From contig JBEVEP010000303.1 of NCBI GenBank assembly GCA_040512755.1, positions 1 to 17,012 of the forward strand: DNA of 17,012 bases, in the 5' to 3' direction. The DNA comes from JBEVEP01 sp040512755 (GTDB lineage: Bacteria; Pseudomonadota; Alphaproteobacteria; Rhizobiales; Rhizobiaceae). The position numbers were made by a program, and so were the translations under genes. The notes beneath the pieces were generated by a model, which was not told the origin of the DNA, did no database searches, and saw only the letters and a program-made list of their open reading frames with translations. Shown here one piece after another: positions 1 through 6,700 of the stretch. Position 1 is the first letter of the stretch. Each line of letters begins with the position of its first letter.

Positions 1-674
1 TTGAACCGCGCCACCGCTCGGCTGGTGAGCCCCATCGCCTTCAGCACCTCGGCATTGCGGGCATTGGAATCGGCGACAGCATTGCGCTCGATGATCGCCT
101 TGTAGGTCGATTGGGCAAGCCGCTTGGTCATCAGCTCGGTTGCGATTGCAAGAACGATGAGCACGAAAGCGCCGGCGAGCGTCAGTCCGCCAAGCCAGGG
201 ATGCAGGAGGTAGACGAATATGAGATAGACGGGCATCCAGGGCAGGTCGAACAGCGCAATCGGCCCCTGACTGCCCAGGAAACCGCGCACCGTGTCAACG
301 TCGCGCCCGCGCTCCAGGGCCTCCGCCGTGGAGAAGCCGAAACGCGGCATGTCGATCGCCACCTGGTGCGCCAGCGGCGCGATCCGGCGGTCGAGCCTCG
401 CTCCAAGCCTGACCAGGATTTGCGAGCGGATAACGTCGAACAATCCTTGGAAGAGGTAGAGGCCGATCGCCAGGACCGAAAGGGCCAGCAAGGTCGGAAC
501 AGAGCCCGAGGTCAAAGCCCGATCATAGATTTGCAGCATGTAGAACGCGCTGGTGAGCGCAAGGACGTTGATGACCCCGGAAATTCCGAACAGGAAGACA
601 AATACCCCGCGAAATCCCTTGGTCAGCTGTTCGGCTTTCCCCGCCTTGTTTTTCGTCCTGCTTGTCGTTGTCAT
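1..674 (-). CDS. Type I secretion ABC exporter, permease/ATPase, PrtD family (partial, N-terminal 224 residues)
   Basis: Inner-membrane component of a type I secretion system; it would couple ATP hydrolysis to export of a C-terminally signalled substrate through an HlyD-type adaptor and a TolC-type pore. The visible part is the transmembrane domain only; the ATPase lies beyond the window edge. After a basic, Lys-rich start, a hydrophobic stretch covers about residues 22-45, followed by the family-typical segment FYMLQIYDRALTSGSVPTLL (44-63), a second hydrophobic segment (64-78), and the conserved region around FDLPWMPVYLIF (142-153) leading into a long membrane helix (about 160-180). The ATG at 674 has a purine-rich GGGGAGAG about 8 bases upstream. 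It lies 98 bases downstream of the giant RTX peroxidase gene on the same strand, so that protein is its probable cargo. The adaptor gene is expected next, outside the window. Family call is firm; cargo is inferred from position. Confidence 0.93.
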   Translation of the reverse strand, partial: MTTTSRTKNKAGKAEQLTKGFRGVFVFLFGISGVINVLALTSAFYMLQIYDRALTSGSVPTLLALSVLAIGLYLFQGLFDVIRSQILVRLGARLDRRIAPLAHQVAIDMPRFGFSTAEALERGRDVDTVRGFLGSQGPIALFDLPWMPVYLIFVYLLHPWLGGLTLAGAFVLIVLAIATELMTKRLAQSTYKAIIERNAVADSNARNAEVLKAMGLTSRAVARF

Positions 675-725
675 GGAAAAAGCTCTCCCCCGCCTTCCAG
701 ATATTTCCTCACCTCACCGTACTGC

Positions 726-757
726 CGGAGGCGGACCGATCTTCCGGCCCGCCTCCG
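726..757 (-). promoter_or_regulatory. Strong intergenic hairpin between RTX peroxidase and exporter genes
   Basis: A 9-bp perfect stem (726-734 with 749-757), one A/C mismatch, then three more G-C pairs (736-738 with 745-747) around a 6-base loop. On the transcribed minus strand it follows the peroxidase stop codon by about 16 bases and precedes the exporter start by about 50. No T-run follows it in that direction, so it is not a canonical terminator. It could be an mRNA-stabilising stem at the 3' end of the peroxidase message or a partial attenuator that lowers exporter expression. The structure is seen directly; the role is inferred. Confidence 0.6.
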
Positions 758-772
758 CCAACCCCTTGCCCC

Positions 773-3700
773 TCAGAGGTTGAAGTCATCGTTTGTCAGG
801 GCATGGTGACCCTTCACGGTGACTTTGAGTTCCGGCGTGCTGCCGCCCGCCGTGTTGCCTTCGACGATTGTGTAGTCCTGGCCGTTTTCGGTCTCATGGC
901 TGACCCTCAGCGACCCCAACGCGCTGATGTCGGTGCCGTTGACCAGCGTGAAGCTGCCATTGGCCGAGCCGGCATTGATCGCGGAGAGATCGATCTTGTC
1001 GCCGGGCTGGAAGCCCAGGATGGTGTCGCCATCGGCATCCGCGGCGGACAGGAACCGGAAGGTGTCCTCCCCGGTACCGCCGTCCATGACGTTGACCGCC
1101 TTGGAGGCCGTGATCACATCGTCGCCGGAGCCGGTGACCACGTTCTCGATGCCCCACAGCACATCCGTCCCGCTCTGGCTTGAGGAAGCGCTGCCGCGAC
1201 CCTGGAAGCCGGTGCCGAGATCGACCGTGATGTTGGCGGTGATCGCAGCCATGTCGAGCGTATCGCTGCCGCCTGAGCCGCAGCTGCCGGCGAGCTCATC
1301 GCCCCAGTAGGTGTCGTCGCCATCGCCCTTGGACGCCAGGAAGAGATCGTTGCCGGCCCCACCCTGAGCCTGGTCATCGCCGGCCCCGGCATCGATCATG
1401 TCATCGCCGCCCTGGCCGAAGACACGGTCCTTGCCGCCGTCGCCGTAGAGCATGTCGGCTCCGTTGCCGCCGAGGATGTCGTCGTCGCCGTCGCCGCCGA
1501 ACGCCATGTCACGGCCGCCCTTGCCGTTCAGGAAGTTGTTGCCGCCGTCGCCGCGCAGCACGTCCGCGCCGTCGCCGCCATCTTCGTCATGGCCGTGATG
1601 ATGGTCGTCGTCATCGTCATCGTGGCCATGATCGTCATCGTCGTCATGATCGTCGTCGTCGTGATGATCATCGTCATCGTCGTCGACCGGTGGCTGCTCG
1701 TGATCGTCGTCGTCATCGTCGCCGACCTGCGGACCGCTTCCCGTCGCCTTATACTTGATGGAGTTCGTGCCTTTGGTAAGCGTAGTGAAGCCGTCGCCGT
1801 CGGTGGACGAGGTGTATTCGTCCATCGTTGCGCCTTCCGGCAGTTCGATCACGTCCTCCGGCCTCAGCGTGCCGATGATCGTGTCGTGACCGCCGTTGGA
1901 CCTGAACACGATGCGGTGCGCGGAGGTGAGCGCCGAAATGTCCACCGTATCGTCGCCGGCCCCGCCATCGATGGTGATTGTGTTGGGGCGGAGGCTTGTG
2001 TTGGAGAAGTCGCCGATCACCTGGATGTTGTCACCGCCAACCGTCGAATTGCCAGCCGGATCCGAGCCGTTGATCCGGATTTCTTCTATCTCCGTAAGCT
2101 GCGCGATGATGTTGGCGTTGGTCGGGGTGCCGCCTCCGGTGTGGCGAGTGACGACGATCTCGGTCGTGGGATTGGCTGTCCGGCCATTGCCCAGCGCAAC
2201 CCAGGCTGCACGCGTGTAGACGCGGAAGTTTTCTGCCAGTCCCGCCCGGCCGTTGACGACGAAGGTATCGCCAGCGATGCCTTCGAGCCCCCCATCGACC
2301 ACATCCTGCCCGTCGGTCGGATCGCCAGCGTTGGCGTTCCACACGATCGTGTCGTCACCGTCGCCTGCATTGATCGTGTCGTTGCCCTGAAGCCCGATGA
2401 TGGTGTCATTGCCGATAGTGCCATTGAGAGTATTGGCGGCGTTGGTTGCGCCGGGAAGTGTCGGCGCGGCCGCGCCGAAGATGAAGTCAGCGGACGAAAT
2501 GTTCGTAACGTCCACCTGATCGATCAGGATCGTGCCTACTACGGCGCCTCCGGCGTCCCGGATGGTGATCCGGGTATCGTCCGTTCCAGGAACCACCACG
2601 TCCTCCAGCTGGATGCGAGAAGTCGCGGTTGTGCCGATATTCGCCGCCGTCAAGCCGAAGGCGCTGAGGTCGATCAAGTCTTGTGCACCGGCGCCGCCGG
2701 CGGCGTCGAAGTCGAGGATCGTGTCATTCCCGAACCCCGACGCCGTGTAGCGGATCACGTCGTTGCCATTGTCGACGTCGATCGTGTCGTTGCCGGCGCC
2801 GCCGATGATGACGTCGGCATCGTTGCCGGTGCCGCCCGACAGGGTGTCGTCTCCCGTGCCGCCGTCGATCAGGTCGATGCCGTCGCCGCCGTTGATGTTG
2901 TCGTTGCCGCCACCGCCGAAGAGCTGGTTGGCGCCGGAGTTGCCGTCGATCTCGTTGCCAAGCGCGTTGCCCGTGCCGTTGATCGCTGCAGTGCCGGTCA
3001 GCGTGAGGTTCTCGACATTGGCCCCGAGGACATAGTTTGCCGATGCATTGACCTGGTCGGTGCCTTCGTCGGCGTCCTCGTCAACCACATCGAGCGAATT
3101 GTCGACGGTATATGTGTCGTCGCCGAGCCCGCCGATCAGCGTGTCAGCGCCAAGGCCACCGTTCAGCGTATCGTCGAGATCGCCGCCGCTGATCGTGTTG
3201 TTCAAGTCATTGCCGGTGCCGACAAACGGATCAGCGTCGACGCCGGTATACTCCAGGTTCTCGACGTTCGCATACGTAGCAAGAGAGAATGCTGCAAGGT
3301 CGGTCTCGACGGTGTCAATACCGCCGCCGAGAGCCTCGATGATGAGGTCCTCGAGATCGATCATGACGTAGTCGTCATCGCCGTCGCCGCCGACCAGCGT
3401 GTCGAGGTCGTCGCCGCCGTCGAGCGTGTCGTTGCCGGTGCCGCCGACGAGGAGGTCTTCGCCCAGCCCGCCGTTCAGCGTGTCGTTGCCGGCATTTCCG
3501 AACAGAAGGTCAAAGCCGCTGTTGCCGGTGATCGTGTTGTTGCCGGTGGTGCCGGCAAACGCCGTGTTGACACCGGCATCGGCAGTGCCATCCCGGTTCA
3601 GCGCATAGTCACCAGCGAGAACATAACCTTCAAAGGTGCTGCCGTTGAAGGTGATCGCCTCTACCGCTTCGCCAGCTGTGTCGAAATGATCGGTGACGGT

Positions 3701-6700
3701 GATCTTCTGGCCGTTGAACTGGATCACCAGATCCTCATTCGCGGCCTCGAGCATATCGAGCCCGGTCAGCACGGCCGGGGTCGCCGGTGGAACGGTGCCG
3801 GCAACCGAGATGCGGTCGGTACCGCTGACTTCGTTGATGACATCCTCGCCGTCGCCGAAGTTGACGGAGTAGGTGTCGTTCCCCGCCCCGCCATTGAGGA
3901 TATCGGCGCCCGAAATCGTGATCGTCACGTTGTCGATATAGATGTTTTCGCCGTCGTCCCAGTTGCCTTCAGCACGGAACCGGATGGCCGAATTTGCGCT
4001 GAGAAGATTGCCGGTGAGTTGGGCGGTGAAGATGCCGGTGCCGTTGTTGGTGTTTCCGCCAATCGACCCCAGAGACGTCCAACCCGAGCCATTGAATGCC
4101 TCGACAACAAGGTTTTCGCCGCCACCGCCGACATTATCGTCTTCGTAGTCGAAGGTCAGAGTGGCCAAGGTCCGGCCGGCCAGGTTGAGCGCACGCGATA
4201 TGATCTCGCCCCCGCCGATATTTTCATCGAACCGGAGCCTTCCACCGTTGATCTCGATGTCGCCCGCAGTCGGCGAGGTAGTGCCATCGTTGGCCTCGAC
4301 CCAGTTCGCGCCAAAGTTCGCCGTGCCGGCGTTGCTGCCATAGGTCGCCGGAAGGATGTCGAAATTGTCGATATAGGTGACGTTCGCGCCGCTCGCTCCG
4401 CCGACAAGGATGTCGTCGCCATTGTTGCCGTTCAGCACATCGGTGCCGCCGAGACCGAGGATCAGATCGTCCCCGGCCGTGCCGTTCAAGGTCTCTCCGT
4501 TCTCCGTGCCGACGATGACGTTCAGCGCATTGCCGGTTCCGAACTGCACACGCTCGATATTCCTGAGGCGGTCAGTGCCGTCGAGCGAGTCTTCGATCGC
4601 GTGGGACACAATCACCTGTCCGTCGGTCGTGGCCGAAAAAGTGTATTCGGAACGAGCACCCTGGTACTTGGCGACGTCGATGTCGCGGAGCGGATCGTTG
4701 AGGGCCAGGTTAGTGGCGTCCGTCCTGATCGTACGCACGATTGCGAGCTGGCCAGGATTGATGCTGCCGTTGAACATCGCGTTCGCCAGCGTCGTCATGC
4801 TGTTGTGCAATGCCAGAGGCTCGCCGATACGCTGACCCTGTGCGTCCAAGGCGTAGACGCCGATCTGCACGTCCAGCCACTTGTCGCCGTCAATGATGTC
4901 GTCGCCGGCGCGGCCCATGATGGTGTCGCTGCCGTCACCGCCGAGGATGATCTCGCCGGCGTCGTAGACGACCGAGCTTGCGGCCAAGGCCGCCATCTGT
5001 GCGTTCGTCAATCCCAGGACCTGCTGAAGGCCGGCTATCAGTTCGACGCCCGCCTTTGTCAGGCGACTGCCGCCATAGCCTTCCGAACCGCTGAGGTCCG
5101 GATTCGAATTGAACGGCCGCCGTTCGTCCGCGATCGTGTCGGCGCCGGTAAGGTTGTCGTTGTATTTCGAACCCGAAAGCCCCTCGACCGCCTCATAGGC
5201 ATCGAGCGTGCCGTTTGCCGGCGGAGTCGGGTTCTCGTCGAAGACGATGCCCCGGGTGAAATCGGCGTCCACCGCCGACACGTTGTCCTTGTAGGTCGCC
5301 CAGTCCCAACCCGACATGCCGACCATTTTTCCGCGGCCCGGGCTGCCGACCATGATGTCGTCGCCGCCTTCGGCGATGAACTCGTCAAAGCCGCCGTCGC
5401 CGAGGAAGACGTCGTGTCCGTCGATACCGTCCCGCGCGAAGATTTCGTCGAAGTTGTCGCCCGGCGCGCCGTCAAACGTGCCGGTCTCGATCCAGTCATT
5501 GCCCTCGTTGCCGAGGATGCGCTCGGCGTTCTTGTTGCCGTAGATGAAGTCGTTGCCTTCGCCGGCGAACACTTCCGAGCCCATGTCGGTGCCGAGGAAG
5601 ATGAAGTCCTGGCCCCTTCCGCCCATGACAAGGTCGAGACCCGGGCCGGCATGGACGACGTCGTTGCCGTCCTCACCCTTGATGTTGTCGTCGCCGCCGC
5701 TGTCGACAATGATGTCGTCGCCGGCGCCGCCATTGATGATGTCATTGCCGAAACCGCCTTCAAGCCTGTCGTTGCCGCCGTCGCCAAAGAGCGTGTCGTC
5801 GCCGATGCCGGCAATCAGGGTGTTGTTGGCGTCCGTGCCGCCCAGGACCACGTGGTCACCGCCCGTGTAGCGCAGATAGTGGGTGTCGGTGCCCACCGTG
5901 GACGGGTCGTTGCGGATGACGAGCTGGGTGAGGATGCCGCTGCCGGTCGGGTCGCCGTTATTGGCAATGTTGTCGGCGCTTTCATCCACGTCCGGCGTGA
6001 GAAGACTGTCGACGAGGATGCCGTCCGCGCCCGGATCATCGATGCCGGGGTTGAACTGTCTCGACTTGTCGACTTCGAGGATGAGGCCGGGAGCTGAAAA
6101 CACGTCGGACGGCAAGTGCGTCGCATCGGTATTGCGCATGATCATCGCGGCGAAGGAGTTGTTCTCCATTTCGCCGAACAGATGCAGGCCGTCGAGGCGC
6201 TGCAGATAATAGAAGCGATCGCCGTTCTGCAGCTTTTCCATCTGCATTTCGAACACAAAGTTGAAGGTCGAGCCGAGCATGCCGCCGAACGGCATGATCG
6301 CTTCGGCCAGGCCGCCGATCCAGAGATCGACATTGTTGAGGCCGCCAAGCGCGCCCAGAGGACCGCCAACGGCGTAGGCGCCCGTTCCGTTCAGGAAATC
6401 TTGCGCGTCGATCGGCATGATGAATTCGGCGGTCGCGAACTTGCCGACCCCGGTTCCGGTGATCAGCGTCAACGCCGCGTCGCGCTTTCCTGCAATCGTG
6501 GTCTCCCCAGTGATCAGCGCGTGATTGCCGTAAGCTGCGATGAAGTTGATGATCGACGCTTCGTGCTTGAGGTGGCTCGCGAAATCGACCCAGCTTTCAT
6601 AGGGCTTGAGCAGAACATCGTGGTTTGTCGCCTCGTAGAACTGGCTCCGCGCTGCATTGAGCGACGGCACACCGGTGTCCCGGCCGCGGGCCAGGTTGAT

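Larger units (their letters stand above)
1310..5860 (-). repeat. RTX (GGxGxDxUx) calcium-binding repeat arrays within the peroxidase gene
   Basis: Several clusters of glycine/aspartate nonapeptides, for example GIGDDTLFGDGGNDRLEGG. Approximate positions are 5860-5330, 4960-4880, 4510-4385, 3905-3840, 3570-3350, 3220-3090, 2960-2750, 2450-2340 and 1580-1310. Between 3400 and 2900 two copies of a longer module of about 90 residues are visible, each with an RTX run, a GTD/GID-V segment and a VENL.. T G motif, followed by GTGN.LxNxIxG(N/G). RTX repeats bind calcium and fold into beta-rolls only outside the cell, which fits export by the neighbouring PrtD exporter. On the plus strand the repeats appear as recurring gcc/gtc triplets. 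Confidence 0.95.

Noticed and set aside
111..809. A 232-codon plus-strand frame over the exporter gene.
   Set aside because: The minus strand carries the PrtD transmembrane domain with conserved motifs; the plus product is charged, low-complexity and has no family.
1310..5860. Regularly spaced gccgtcgccg-like repeats suggesting a CRISPR array.
   Set aside because: They are codons of RTX nonapeptides in one long reading frame; there are no constant repeats with unique spacers.
1589..6097. A 1502-codon open frame on the plus strand, opposite the RTX gene.
   Set aside because: It is antisense to the RTX repeats; their regular high-GC codons suppress stops. Its translation has no domain and begins as a hydrophobic mirror of the Asp/His codons.
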